The position numbers were made by a program, and so were the translations under genes. From Longimicrobium sp. (GTDB lineage: Bacteria > Gemmatimonadota > Gemmatimonadetes > Longimicrobiales > Longimicrobiaceae): DNA of 64,000 nucleotides. This document shows, piece after piece, positions 1 to 7,887 of the stretch. Each line of letters opens with the position of its first letter. Within the stretch, counting starts at the first letter, position 1. Location: contig NZ_DASVSF010000100.1 in assembly GCF_036388275.1 (NCBI RefSeq), positions 186,001 to 250,000 of the forward strand. Direction: 5' to 3'. The notes under the pieces are model-generated. The model saw nothing but the letters and a program-made list of their open reading frames with translations, did no database searches and had not been told where the DNA came from.

Positions 1-479
1 GGGTCGTGCACCATCTCGTCGATGGCGACGACGACGCCCAGGATCAGCCCGTCGTCCTGGCCCGACTGGATGTCGATGCCGTAGGTGTCGCGAATGGTGA
101 ACCACTTCTTGGATACATTGGCCACCGTTTTTCCGCCGCGCTCCACCTCGTATTCGTGGTCCAGGATGTCGCCCTTCACCACCAGGTCGTCGCCGCCCTC
201 CACGTCCACGATCCACTTGTCGCGGAAGGGCGAGATCAGCGCCTTCTTGACCGTCGCGATCGTTTCGCCGCCCCGCAGGAGCTTCATGCTGTCGCGGATG
301 GCGATCTTCTTTTCGCGGACGGTGACCACTTCCCTGCCCTGCATGTCGGTGATCTCGAACGTTTCGCGGATGGTCATCACCTTGCCGTCCACCTTGTAGA
401 CCGGCTGGCCGCGCTCGTCTTCGATCGTGTAGTCCTCGCCGATCGAGATCAGCCGCTGCTTCATCCTGTATCGAGCCAT
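1..479 (-). CDS. LURP-one-related (LOR/YxjI-type) protein, 3' end outside window
   Basis: The reverse strand reads from an ATG at 479 without a stop to the window edge, giving 159 residues. The protein opens MARYRMKQRLISIGEDYTI and shows the repeating short beta-strand pattern of the LURP-one-related (tubby-like) barrel, with segments such as GREVVTVREKK, ISPFRDKWIVDV and SKKWFTIRDTYGI. The visible part ends in VVAIDEMVHD, normally close to the C-terminus of this family, so little is missing. A good ribosome site (GGGAGGG) precedes the ATG. The family is related to phospholipid scramblases, but its bacterial role is not established. A plus-strand open frame over the same bases is a shadow. 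Confidence 0.85.
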   Translation of the reverse strand, partial: MARYRMKQRLISIGEDYTIEDERGQPVYKVDGKVMTIRETFEITDMQGREVVTVREKKIAIRDSMKLLRGGETIATVKKALISPFRDKWIVDVEGGDDLVVKGDILDHEYEVERGGKTVANVSKKWFTIRDTYGIDIQSGQDDGLILGVVVAIDEMVHD

Positions 480-606
480 CCCACCCTCCCATTCGGTTGA
501 TCCGGAACGCGAGCCGCTCGGTGGGGCAAGCTCTGCGCCCCCGGGCCGTTGCGTCCTTTGCCCCACCCGCCCACGTTGTCTACTTTCACAGACTCGGGAG
601 GAGCAG

Positions 607-786
607 ATGGACGCGACGTACACGTTCCGGGTTCGCCAGGGCGAGGGATGGTGGATCGGCTGGGTGGATGAACGGCCGGGCGTAAACTCGCAGGGAGCCA
701 CCCGTGCCGAATTGATCGAGAACCTGGCCTCCGCGCTCACGGAAGCCTTGGCGATGGATGACGAGCCCCGGCGCTGGCTCTCCTAA
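607..786 (+). CDS. HicB-like antitoxin domain protein (orphan)
   Basis: This 59-residue protein opens MDATYTFRVRQGEGWWIGWV and continues with VDERPGVNSQGATRAELIENL, the small HicB/type II antitoxin fold in which the beta sheet is followed by a helix carrying the A-T-R-A-E-L-I-E-N-L pattern. A strong ribosome site (GGGAGGAG) lies 6-7 bases before the ATG. HicB normally pairs with the HicA ribonuclease, but no HicA-like frame is visible on either side, so this looks like a solitary antitoxin or a stand-alone HicB-fold regulator. Fold assignment is by sequence pattern only. Confidence 0.7.
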   Translation: MDATYTFRVRQGEGWWIGWVDERPGVNSQGATRAELIENLASALTEALAMDDEPRRWLS

Positions 787-905
787 TCTCCAGCGTTCCT
801 GCTCGATCCCGTGATGCCCCGTGCGACTCGCACGAGGAGTGCTACCAGCACGCCCAGAACGATCAGAGTAAAGAGAAGCTCACCAAAGCCGAGGCCAAAG
901 AGCAT
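783..905 (-). CDS. possible small single-pass membrane peptide
   Basis: Starting from an ATG at 905 the reverse strand encodes 40 residues, beginning MLFGLGFGELLFTLIVLGVL and ending in a basic tail. The single hydrophobic helix with FGLGFGELL recalls the N-terminus of TatA-like proteins, but there is no following amphipathic helix of TatA length. The ribosome site is weak. The frame stays open upstream to 1127, but that extension has low-complexity, non-protein-like content. It overlaps the end of the HicB-like gene on the other strand by 4 bases. It may be a real membrane peptide or chance. Confidence 0.3.
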   Translation of the reverse strand: MLFGLGFGELLFTLIVLGVLVALLVRVARGITGSSRNAGD

Positions 906-1212
906 AAGGGCTCGCTTTCTGACTGCGGTGTGCTGAGGGAGTAAGGCCAATCCATCGATGGCTACCGAAACAGGTACATATCGCGACGTTCCTCCGCAAA
1001 TGCGTTCACCTGGATCACTTGGCGGGGCCACGCCTGCGGAGCTGGGTCGATTATCCCTCTGAAGTCGCCTCCGACGAGCAGTGTCCCTCTTGAGCGGTTG
1101 AGGCCGACCCTCCATCTTTGCTTCCAATCCACCTTTCGTTCCCGCCCATGCCGTTCGTGGCGACGGCTACTCAGCCATCAAGGGAGCCATCCATTGCGAA
1201 TCGCGAAGCCTC
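906..1212. other. intergenic, nothing recognised
   Basis: No convincing gene, hairpin or repeat was found here. The stretch is somewhat less GC-rich than its surroundings and presumably carries the promoter of the gene starting at 1213. Confidence 0.4.
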
Positions 1213-2424
1213 ATGAGGAATAGAGCCTTTCGGAAGTCCGCACTCGTCACCACGACGTCGCACCTGGAAGGTTGGGAGATCGTGGAGCACCTCGGCCTGG
1301 TGTCTGTGCATCGAGTCGCCGGGGCGGGAATCGTGAGCGACATCTTTGCTGGATTCTCGGATTTCTTCGGCGGCCGCTCCCATAGCTACGGAAAACAGCT
1401 TTCCGACTTGTATACCGAGGCCACCGAACTGCTCCAGGACCGGGCCGCGATGCTGGGCGGAAATGCGGTCATCGGCCTGCACATGGACTTCGGTGAAGTT
1501 TCAGGCCAGGGAAAGTCGATGTTCATGCTCAACGCCGTGGGAACGGCGGTATTTGCCCGGTGCCAGCAAGCACCCCGTATCCGTGACGAGGAACGAGACA
1601 ACCGCCGCATCTCGGCGGGGGACATGGCTGTTCTCCTCCGGAAGAATCAACTCCTGGCTGCGATCGACGGAAAAGCGCTTCGGCTGGACCAGGAGACCTG
1701 GAACTTCGCGACGGAGCATGCCATCACCGAGTTCGGCCCGTACGCACTCGGGGCGCTCCGCGACCTCAACGGATCTACGCTGGATGGTCCAGCCCGCGAG
1801 ACCATCAAGAAACGCGTATTCGCCTATTTTGCCGCGTTGAGCCCGGATGACGCCAAGCACCTGCTTTACGCACACGTCGCCGTTTCGGAAGGCGAAAAAG
1901 CCGGAGCGTTGCGAAAGGCCGCCGAGGAACTCATCACGGGACTGGATCTGGTCGATTACGACGAGCTCTCCCGACGGCTGCCCGAGGCAAGCAGGCCAGC
2001 CCAGAAATCGATGCTCAATCTCCTGAAGGCACACCCCTCTTCCTACTCGGCGGACGACATCCCTCGCTTGGAGGCGCTGAAAGCACAGGTCGAAGCACTC
2101 TTTCCCCGGCTCTGGACACGGACTTCCACCAAGGGGTTGTTTGGCGGAGAGAAGGAGGAGTGGGCCTGCGGCTGTGGAAAAACCGTTCGGCTGGACGCGA
2201 CTGAATGCAGCACCTGCGGCCTCAATGCGTGGGGCTTCGCTTCCGGCGAGTATCACCGCAACACCGCCGTCGCGGACCTCGACGGGCGGCTACGTAGCCT
2301 GCAAGACTACTTCGCTCCGAGCGCGTCATCCGATACGACGCCGCAGGCGCAACGCGGGAACGACGAGACCGCTCAGGTTGCCAGCCCGGAGAGCGGGATT
2401 CCTGGTCACTTGCCGGGCGTCTGA
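1213..2424 (+). CDS. YbjQ-like domain fused to a helical region and a C-terminal zinc ribbon
   Basis: This 403-residue protein begins with a YbjQ/UPF0145-type domain (roughly residues 8-115; TTTSHLEGWEIVEHLGLVSV, then AMLGGNAVIGLHMDFGE). YbjQ proteins are usually about 105 residues, so the remaining 290 are an extension. Residues from about 130 to 300 are charged and helical (SAGDMAVLLRKNQLLAAIDG onward). The last part holds a four-cysteine ribbon, WACGCGK and ECSTCGL, typical of a zinc or rubredoxin-like knuckle. The start is uncertain because no clear ribosome site is visible, but the YbjQ core begins within ten residues of this ATG. Function unknown; YbjQ homologues are thought to form pentameric rings. 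Confidence 0.8.
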   Translation: MRNRAFRKSALVTTTSHLEGWEIVEHLGLVSVHRVAGAGIVSDIFAGFSDFFGGRSHSYGKQLSDLYTEATELLQDRAAMLGGNAVIGLHMDFGEVSGQGKSMFMLNAVGTAVFARCQQAPRIRDEERDNRRISAGDMAVLLRKNQLLAAIDGKALRLDQETWNFATEHAITEFGPYALGALRDLNGSTLDGPARETIKKRVFAYFAALSPDDAKHLLYAHVAVSEGEKAGALRKAAEELITGLDLVDYDELSRRLPEASRPAQKSMLNLLKAHPSSYSADDIPRLEALKAQVEALFPRLWTRTSTKGLFGGEKEEWACGCGKTVRLDATECSTCGLNAWGFASGEYHRNTAVADLDGRLRSLQDYFAPSASSDTTPQAQRGNDETAQVASPESGIPGHLPGV

Positions 2425-2499
2425 GCACGCCCTAGCTTCGCTGGAATCCCGAGCCCGGACGTGCCGCGCGCGTCCGGGCTTTCCGCGAGATGCCCGCCG

Positions 2500-3597
2500 A
2501 TGCCGCTGTACGACGCCGTTCGTCCCCTGCTCTTTGGGCTGGCTCCCGAGCCCGCGCACTTCGCCGGCACCGCCGCGCTGAACGCCGCGCTGCTGACGGG
2601 GCCGTCGCGCGCGCTCGCGCGGTCCATGTTCCAGGTGCGCCACTCGGCTCTGGAGACGGAGCGGTTCGGCATCCGCTTTCCCAACCCCGTCGGACTGGCG
2701 GCGGGGTTCGACAAGTCCGGAGAGTCGTTCAACGCGCTGGGCGCGCTGGGGTTCGGACACGTGGAGATCGGCACCGTGACCGCGTTGCCCCAACCGGGAA
2801 ACCCGCGCCCGCGCCTCTTTCGCCTTCCCGCCGACCGCGCGCTGCTCAACCGCATGGGCTTCAACAACCCGGGCGCGGACGCCGTGACGGCGCGGCTGCG
2901 GCGCACGCGCATCGAGCCGGTGCTGGGCATCAACATCGGCAAGAGCAAGGCGACCGCGCTGGAAGATGCCACCTCCGACTACCTGCGCAGCCTGGAGCTG
3001 CTCGAAGCCTTCGCCGCGTACGTCGTGGTCAACGTGAGCTCGCCCAACACGCCGGGGCTGCGGCAGCTGCAGGACGCGGCGCCCCTGCGCGAGCTCCTGC
3101 GCGCCCTTCGCATTCGCGCGGCGGAGCTCGCGAAGATCCGCGGCGGCGGCGCCCGGCCCATCCTGCTGAAGATTGCCCCCGACCTGACCGACCCGCAGGT
3201 GGAGGAGGCCGTCGGCATCGCGGCGGAGGAAGGGATGGCGGGCGTGATCGCCACGAACACCACCATCTCGCGCGATGGACTGCGCACGCGCGGGGTGGAC
3301 GGGATGGGCGCGGGCGGGATCAGCGGCGCCCCGGTGCACCGGCGCGCGGTGCAGGTGGTGTCGCTGATCTGGCGGACGACGGGCGGGCGGATGCCCATCG
3401 TGGGCGTGGGCGGCGTGTTCGGCGCGGCGGACGCGTGGGAGATGATCCGCGCCGGGGCCAGCCTGGTGCAGGTGTGGACCGGGTTCATCTACCAGGGCCC
3501 CACCATCGCCAGAGACATCAACCGCGGCCTGCTGGACCGGCTTCGCAACGAGGGGCTGGATCGCATCTCACAGGCGGTGGGGATGGCGCACCCATGA
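2500..3597 (+). CDS. pyrD: dihydroorotate dehydrogenase (quinone), class 2
   Basis: Oxidises dihydroorotate to orotate in pyrimidine synthesis, passing electrons through FMN to the quinone pool at the membrane. The 365-residue product has the class 2 N-terminal helical extension (MPLYDAVRPLLFGLAPEPAH) and the family core: LAAGFDKSGE, NRMGFNNPGADAV, VVNVSSPNTPGLRQLQ with the catalytic Ser region, LLKIAPDLTD, and the FMN phosphate loop VGVGGVF. The ATG at 2500 is preferred over an upstream GTG at 2461 because class 2 enzymes begin at the membrane helix. Its TGA overlaps the next ATG (ATGA), so the hydrolase that follows is translationally coupled. Confidence 0.96.
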   Translation: MPLYDAVRPLLFGLAPEPAHFAGTAALNAALLTGPSRALARSMFQVRHSALETERFGIRFPNPVGLAAGFDKSGESFNALGALGFGHVEIGTVTALPQPGNPRPRLFRLPADRALLNRMGFNNPGADAVTARLRRTRIEPVLGINIGKSKATALEDATSDYLRSLELLEAFAAYVVVNVSSPNTPGLRQLQDAAPLRELLRALRIRAAELAKIRGGGARPILLKIAPDLTDPQVEEAVGIAAEEGMAGVIATNTTISRDGLRTRGVDGMGAGGISGAPVHRRAVQVVSLIWRTTGGRMPIVGVGGVFGAADAWEMIRAGASLVQVWTGFIYQGPTIARDINRGLLDRLRNEGLDRISQAVGMAHP

Positions 3598-4694
3598 TTC
3601 CCACCCTGCGCACCGCGCGTTTCCTTCGCACCTACCTGCGCGACGGTGCCGGCGCGTTCCGCGAAGAAGAGATGTTCGTGGAGGTGGCCGGCGAGCGCCG
3701 CGAGGCCACGCTGTACCTGCCGGACCGCCCGCGCCCGGCCCCCGGCTGGGTGGTGCTGCACGGGCTGACGGTGCCCGGCCGCCGCCACAAGGCCATGACG
3801 CGCTTCGTCCGCTCGCTGGCGGGTTCGGGCGCGGCCGTGCTGGTGCCCGATGTGCCCGCGTGGCGCGAGCTGAGGCTGGACCTGGAGGCCGCGCGACAGA
3901 CCATCGCCGCGGGGGCGCACGTGCTTGCGCACCGGCCGGAGGTGAGGCCGGGGGGCGTGGGGGCCATCGGATTCTCGTTCGGCGCCACGCAGGCCATGAT
4001 GGCGTTCGCCGATCCCGACATCCGCCGCGACCTGAAGGCGGTCGTTTCCTTCGGCGGCTACGCGGACGTGCGGCGAATGGTGAATTCGCTATTTACCGGT
4101 GAGCACGAATGGGACGGGCGCACGGAGCACGTAGACCCCGACCCGTACGGCCGCTGGATCATGGCGGGCAACTACCTGACGCGCATTCCGGAGTTCGCGG
4201 GGATGCAGGCGGTGCAGCGGGGGGCGCATGCGCTGGCGATGGAAGCGGGCCGGCGCGGCGACTGGTCGTGGGACCCGGTGTACGACCCCATGAAAGCCGA
4301 CATCCGGCGCACCCTCTCGCCGGCCGAGCAGAGGGTGTGGGACGTGCTGGCGCCCGCGACGGATGCCGCGCCGACGGACCCCGCCCTGGTCCGCCACATC
4401 GCGGATGCGTTCGTGACGGCGCTCCTGGAGACCGATCCGGGGCTGGACCCGCGCCCCCGCCTCGCCGACCTGCGGGGCCGCGTCGTCCTGTCGCACGGCC
4501 GCGCCGACCGGCTGATTCCGTACACCGAGACGCTGCGCCTGCAATCGCTGATGCCGCCCGCCGTCGACACGTCCGTCGCCATCACCGGGCTCTTCGCGCA
4601 CTCGTCGCACGCCGGGTGGATGCACCCGATGGACCGGGTTCGGGAGGCGGGCTTGTTCATCCGCCTGCTGAACCAGGCGCTCGCGGCGGTTTAG
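3594..4694 (+). CDS. alpha/beta hydrolase (dienelactone hydrolase-like)
   Basis: This 366-residue protein begins at the ATG that overlaps the pyrD stop. It has the alpha/beta hydrolase order: strand plus oxyanion region GWVVLHGLTVPGRRH, nucleophile elbow GAIGFSFGATQ (G-x-S-x-G), later acid strand RVVLSHGRADRLIPY, and a late His in FAHSSHAGW. No signal peptide is visible, so it should be cytoplasmic. The substrate cannot be told. Coupling to pyrD is structural, with no obvious metabolic link. Confidence 0.85.
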   Translation: MIPTLRTARFLRTYLRDGAGAFREEEMFVEVAGERREATLYLPDRPRPAPGWVVLHGLTVPGRRHKAMTRFVRSLAGSGAAVLVPDVPAWRELRLDLEAARQTIAAGAHVLAHRPEVRPGGVGAIGFSFGATQAMMAFADPDIRRDLKAVVSFGGYADVRRMVNSLFTGEHEWDGRTEHVDPDPYGRWIMAGNYLTRIPEFAGMQAVQRGAHALAMEAGRRGDWSWDPVYDPMKADIRRTLSPAEQRVWDVLAPATDAAPTDPALVRHIADAFVTALLETDPGLDPRPRLADLRGRVVLSHGRADRLIPYTETLRLQSLMPPAVDTSVAITGLFAHSSHAGWMHPMDRVREAGLFIRLLNQALAAV

Positions 4695-4744
4695 GCCGAC
4701 CGGCGGACCCAGTAACTTCGTGCCGGATGCGGCTGAGCCCGGTG

Positions 4745-4803
4745 CATGCCGCGGGCGCCCCCCATCCCCAACCCTTCCCCCGCAAACTGCGCGGGGGAAG
4801 GGA
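4745..4803. repeat. dispersed palindrome, family A (copy 1)
   Basis: A 12-bp inverted repeat, CCCTTCCCCCGC at 4772-4783 with its complement at 4791-4802 and a 7-base loop, sits inside a longer shared segment that begins catgccgcgggcgcc. Nearly the same unit recurs at 11574-11630 and, in opposite orientation, around 17564 and 18143. Confidence 0.85.
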
Positions 4804-4872
4804 GCCAGCCCGGCGCGCTTCGGTGGCTGCGGTGCACAACCTACCCTGATAGCAATCCTTCCTCCACACACG

Positions 4873-5445
4873 ATGAACATCAAGGATGATGAGTCTTCGC
4901 GCCTGATCCTCTGGCGGCGAGTGGACCAGCCCGGCCATGAGTCGGCGCGGGTGGATCGCGTGGGCGAGGGATGGTGGCTGGCGGGAACCGCAGTGTTCGC
5001 GGATGATGCCGGGCCGTGCTGCCTCAGCTATCGCGTTGCATGCGATGCCGGGTGGCGCACCCTGCGGACGCGGGTCAGCGGATGGATCGGCCAGCGGACC
5101 GTCGATGTCGAGATCGCCGTCGCGGATGGCGTGTGGCGGATGAACGGCGTGGAGGTGCCGCAGGTGGCGGGATGTGTGGACGTGGACCTGAACTTCAGCC
5201 CGTCGACCAACCTGCTGCCCATCCGCCGGCTGAACCTCGCGGTTGGCGAGCGGGCCGAGGTGCGCGCCGCATGGCTGCGCTTTCCAAGCCTCGCGCTGGA
5301 GCCGCTGCAGCAGACGTACATCCGCACCGGCGAGCACGCCTATCGCTACGAGAGCGCGGGCGGCGCGTTCGTGCGCGACCTGCAGGTGGACGAGGCCGGG
5401 TTCCCCACCCGGTACCCGGACTTCTGGGAGCGGGAGGGAGGTTGA
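4873..5445 (+). CDS. putative glycolipid-binding domain protein (DUF1089-like)
   Basis: This 190-residue protein (MNIKDDESSRLILWRRVD) matches the pattern of the putative glycolipid-binding family: SARVDRVGEGWWLAGTAV, CLSYRVACDAGWRTLRTRV, DLNFSPSTNLLPIRRL, and a C-terminal TYIRTGEHAYRYES. Members are small single-domain cytoplasmic proteins of unsettled function. The frame is open further upstream, but through the palindromic repeat, so the ATG at 4873 is taken. Its TGA overlaps a TTG that may start the next small gene. Confidence 0.8.
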   Translation: MNIKDDESSRLILWRRVDQPGHESARVDRVGEGWWLAGTAVFADDAGPCCLSYRVACDAGWRTLRTRVSGWIGQRTVDVEIAVADGVWRMNGVEVPQVAGCVDVDLNFSPSTNLLPIRRLNLAVGERAEVRAAWLRFPSLALEPLQQTYIRTGEHAYRYESAGGAFVRDLQVDEAGFPTRYPDFWEREGG

Positions 5446-5615
5446 CGGACAGCCGTCGAAACCAGCTGCGCTTCGTCCTCGTCTTCGTGGCGCTCTACGG
5501 GCTGATCCTCTTCCTCATCCGCCCGGACCCCACCCGCGCTCAAACGATTTTCCGGCTCACGCTCGTCGGAGTCGGCGTGCTTGGACCGGTGTGGGTCCAC
5601 ACGCGGGACTGCTAG
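5442..5615 (+). CDS. small two-helix membrane protein, TTG start
   Basis: A TTG overlapping the previous stop (TTGA) and preceded by GGGAGGGAGG opens a 57-residue frame. It contains two hydrophobic stretches (FVLVFVALYGLILFLI and LTLVGVGVLGPVWV) separated by RPDPTRAQTIFR. The strong ribosome site and the overlap suggest translation coupled to the upstream gene. No family is recognised. Confidence 0.5.
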   Translation: MTDSRRNQLRFVLVFVALYGLILFLIRPDPTRAQTIFRLTLVGVGVLGPVWVHTRDC

Positions 5616-5654
5616 AACTTGGCGCGTGGGCTCCTTCGTTCTAGATTGTATGGC

Positions 5655-5667
5655 GTTGTACTACAAC
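5655..5667. promoter_or_regulatory. palindromic operator candidate of the toxin-antitoxin pair
   Basis: GTTGTA-c-TACAAC is a perfect 6+6 palindrome with one central base. It ends directly against the AAGGAG ribosome site of the antitoxin gene. RHH antitoxins bind such short dyads in their own promoter, so autoregulation is likely (inference). Confidence 0.55.
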
Positions 5668-5678
5668 AAGGAGCTAGC

Positions 5679-5897
5679 ATGGCTACGATGTTGACGGTTC
5701 GGCTGGACGACGAGCTAGAGCGCGAACTCGAGACCCTGTGCGGAAAGTCTGGGCAGTCCCGAAGCGATTTCGTCCGCGAGGCGTTGCGTCGCCAGATTCG
5801 ACAGGCGGAGTTCGCGGCTCTCAGGAGTGAACTCATGCCGTACGCGGAGGCTCAGGGCTGGGTGACTGATGAGGACGTGTTCCGCGACGTCTCGTGA
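5679..5897 (+). CDS. ribbon-helix-helix antitoxin
   Basis: This 72-residue protein begins MATMLTVRLDDELERELETL, followed by GKSGQSRSDFVREALRR. That is the CopG/ParD ribbon-helix-helix fold: a short DNA-contacting beta strand (LTVRLDD) and two helices. The C-terminal part should bind the toxin. The ATG at 5679 has AAGGAG five bases upstream, while an earlier in-frame ATG at 5619 lies ahead of the operator and is not used. Its stop overlaps the toxin start (GTGA), the usual antitoxin-first arrangement. Confidence 0.85.
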   Translation: MATMLTVRLDDELERELETLCGKSGQSRSDFVREALRRQIRQAEFAALRSELMPYAEAQGWVTDEDVFRDVS

Positions 5898-6301
5898 GGA
5901 TCTTTCCGGACACGAACGTTCTCATCAGCGCGTTTAGCACGCGCGGCCTTTGTGCGGAACTCTACGAAGAGATCCTCGCGAGGCACGAACTCGTGTGCGG
6001 AGAAGTGGTGCTCGATGAACTCCGGAGGATCCTCTCTACGAAGCTCAAGGTGCCGAATGCCCAGGTAGACGAGGTCCTTCGTGCCTTGCGACGGAATCCT
6101 GTCTATCCCAAACCGACAGAGACGTCCTCCTACCAGATCCGCGATCCAGACGATGGCTGGGTCCTCGCCACCGCAATCAGCAGCAGAGCGGACATCCTGG
6201 TTACCGGCGATCGGGACCTACTCGCCGTTCGGGAAGACGTCCATGAACTACGCATCCTGCCGCCACGCGAACTCTGGGAAACTCTACGCGCGCGAAGCTG
6301 A
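5894..6301 (+). CDS. PIN-domain toxin (VapC-like ribonuclease)
   Basis: This 135-residue PIN domain carries the expected acidic residues: FPDTNVLISAF near the N-terminus, the Glu in LDELRRIL, RDPDDGWVLATAI, and ILVTGDRDLL. PIN toxins of this group (COG1569 type) are metal-dependent endoribonucleases held inactive by the partner antitoxin. It starts at a GTG overlapping the antitoxin stop by four bases. All expected acidic positions are present, so it looks intact. Target RNA unknown. Confidence 0.85.
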   Translation: MRIFPDTNVLISAFSTRGLCAELYEEILARHELVCGEVVLDELRRILSTKLKVPNAQVDEVLRALRRNPVYPKPTETSSYQIRDPDDGWVLATAISSRADILVTGDRDLLAVREDVHELRILPPRELWETLRARS

Positions 6302-6418
6302 ATAACGCGTTCGTAGAGCCAGTGCACGGCGAGGCCATTCTCGCCGCTCCGGTTCCGGAAGGCGCAAACGATGCAGGCGCTGGACGCAGGCAATCAACCT
6401 CAAACGCGGGGAGCGTGG

Positions 6419-7345
6419 ATGCAGACTCGAAAGATTGGATCGCTGGATGTTTCGGCGGTGGGGCTGGGGTGCAACAACTTCGGGATGCGCATCGACGCGG
6501 TGCAGACCGAGCGCGTGGTCGGGGCCGCGCTGGACTCGGGGATCAACTTCTTCGACACCGCGGAGGTGTACGCCAGGGGGCAGAGCGAGGAATTCCTGGG
6601 CCGGGCGCTGGGGCTGCGGCGGTCAGAGGCGATCGTCGCCACCAAGTTCGGCCACCCGGGATCAGGACCCGAGAGCGGCGGTCGGCCGGCATCCGTGCGG
6701 AAGGCGCTGGAGGGCAGCTTGCGGCGCCTGGGGACGGACTACATCGACCTGTACCAGATGCACAGGCCCGATCCCAACGTGCCCATCGCCGAAACCCTGG
6801 GCGTGCTCGACGAGCTGGTGAAGGCGGGGAAGGTGCGCGAGATCGGCAGCTCCAACTTCTCCGCCGACCAGATCCAAAAGGCGGCGGAGGTTCTTCCGGA
6901 GGGAGCCGCGCGCTTCGTGAGCGTGCAGAACGAGTACAGCCTCCTCAAGCGCCAACCCGAGTCGGGCGTGCTGGCCGAGTGCGAGCGCCGAGGCGTGGCG
7001 TTCATCCCGTACTTCCCTCTCGCGAACGGGCTGCTGACGGGCAAGTACCGCAAGGGCCAGCCGGTGCCACAGGGCACGCGGCTCGCCAGCATGCCGCCGC
7101 ACAACCCCCTGCTCACGAGCGAGAACCTGGACCTCGTCGAGCGCCTGATCGCGTTCTCCGAGTCCCGCGGCCACACGCTGCTGGAGCTGGCGTTCTCATG
7201 GCTCCTGTCGCGTCCGACCGTGGCATCCGTCATCGCCGGCGCCACCCGCCCCGAGCAGGTGCACGCCAACGCCGCGGCCGCGAACTGGACCCTCAGCGAC
7301 GCCGACCTGCGCGAACTCGATACGATTCTTCCCCGTCCCCTGTAA
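6419..7345 (+). CDS. aldo/keto reductase
   Basis: This 308-residue NAD(P)H-dependent oxidoreductase has the TIM-barrel aldo/keto reductase signature: MQTRKIGSLDVSAVGLGCNN, the Asp and Tyr of the catalytic tetrad in NFFDTAEVYARG, the Lys in VATKFGH, the His in YIDLYQMHRPDP, the cofactor segment EIGSSNFSADQI, and PTVASVIAGATRPEQ near the end. The ATG at 6419 has GGGGAG just upstream. Substrate unknown; the gene stands alone. Confidence 0.93.
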   Translation: MQTRKIGSLDVSAVGLGCNNFGMRIDAVQTERVVGAALDSGINFFDTAEVYARGQSEEFLGRALGLRRSEAIVATKFGHPGSGPESGGRPASVRKALEGSLRRLGTDYIDLYQMHRPDPNVPIAETLGVLDELVKAGKVREIGSSNFSADQIQKAAEVLPEGAARFVSVQNEYSLLKRQPESGVLAECERRGVAFIPYFPLANGLLTGKYRKGQPVPQGTRLASMPPHNPLLTSENLDLVERLIAFSESRGHTLLELAFSWLLSRPTVASVIAGATRPEQVHANAAAANWTLSDADLRELDTILPRPL

Positions 7346-7350
7346 CTGCA

Positions 7351-7447
7351 TTTCACGCAGAGGTCGCAGAGGGAAAAAGCGAGGACGCAGAGGGCAGCCA
7401 CGGCCCCTCTGCGTCCTCTCTGTCATCTCTGCGTCCTCTGCGTGAAA
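7351..7447. repeat. nested inverted repeat of the GCAGAGG type
   Basis: The outer arms TTTCACGCAGAGG (7351-7363) and CCTCTGCGTGAAA (7435-7447) are perfect 13-mers. Inner copies of GAGGACGCAGAGG (from 7381) and its complement (7406-7418) nest inside. It separates two convergent genes and may act as a two-way terminator or be a mobile palindrome. Confidence 0.75.
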
Positions 7448-7458
7448 CTCTTCTTTCT

Positions 7459-7863
7459 TCAGTGCGCGTGCGCGTCCTGGACCAGGTACAGCTGCAGCAG
7501 CCCCTGCTTCACCTCGCCGACCGTCAGCTCGAACTCGTACGTGCCGGGGCCCGGGAAGACGAGGTTGTCGATAGGGATGGCCATCTGCGTGCGCGCCGGG
7601 CGGTGGATGGCGTACTCGTCCGCCACCTCGGTCTGCGCGTTGATGGTGAGCACGGGGCTGCGCGCCGGGTCCAGCAGGTTGACGCTGAAGTCGATGGCGC
7701 CGCGCTCGTCGGGGTTCCACTCGATGGTGGTCACCAGCGTCAGCCGGTCCTGCTGCGCGGGAAAGCCCGGCGCGTACAGCTCGTGGAAAATGCCGTGCAC
7801 GTCCATGCGCCCGTCGTGGCGGAGCGTGGCGTTCTCGGCGATTACGGAGTAGAGGACTTTCAC
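7459..7863 (-). CDS. DUF6941-like protein
   Basis: This 134-residue protein (MKVLYSVIAENATLRHDGRM) resembles a small family in which an Ig-like beta fold is built around DVHGIFHELYAPGFPAQQD, TLVTTIEWNPDERG, AIHRPARTQMAIPI and FPGPGTYEFELTVGE. Function is unknown. No signal peptide. The family name is given from remembered sequence pattern and would need a profile search. Confidence 0.65.
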   Translation of the reverse strand: MKVLYSVIAENATLRHDGRMDVHGIFHELYAPGFPAQQDRLTLVTTIEWNPDERGAIDFSVNLLDPARSPVLTINAQTEVADEYAIHRPARTQMAIPIDNLVFPGPGTYEFELTVGEVKQGLLQLYLVQDAHAH

Positions 7864-7887
7864 GTGATCTATGGTCAGTGTTGAAGG

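Noticed and set aside
6..500. Long plus-strand open frame at the left edge
   Set aside because: The reverse strand encodes a coherent LURP-one-type protein with a good ribosome site; the plus frame is rich in His/Asp/Val repeats typical of antisense translation of GC-rich coding DNA.
2490..3593. Upstream extension of the hydrolase through pyrD
   Set aside because: It is pyrD in another frame; the hydrolase fold begins at the overlapping ATG at 3594.
4745..4803. Inverted repeat as an insertion sequence end
   Set aside because: No transposase frame or target duplication is near any copy; the units are compact palindromes scattered between genes.
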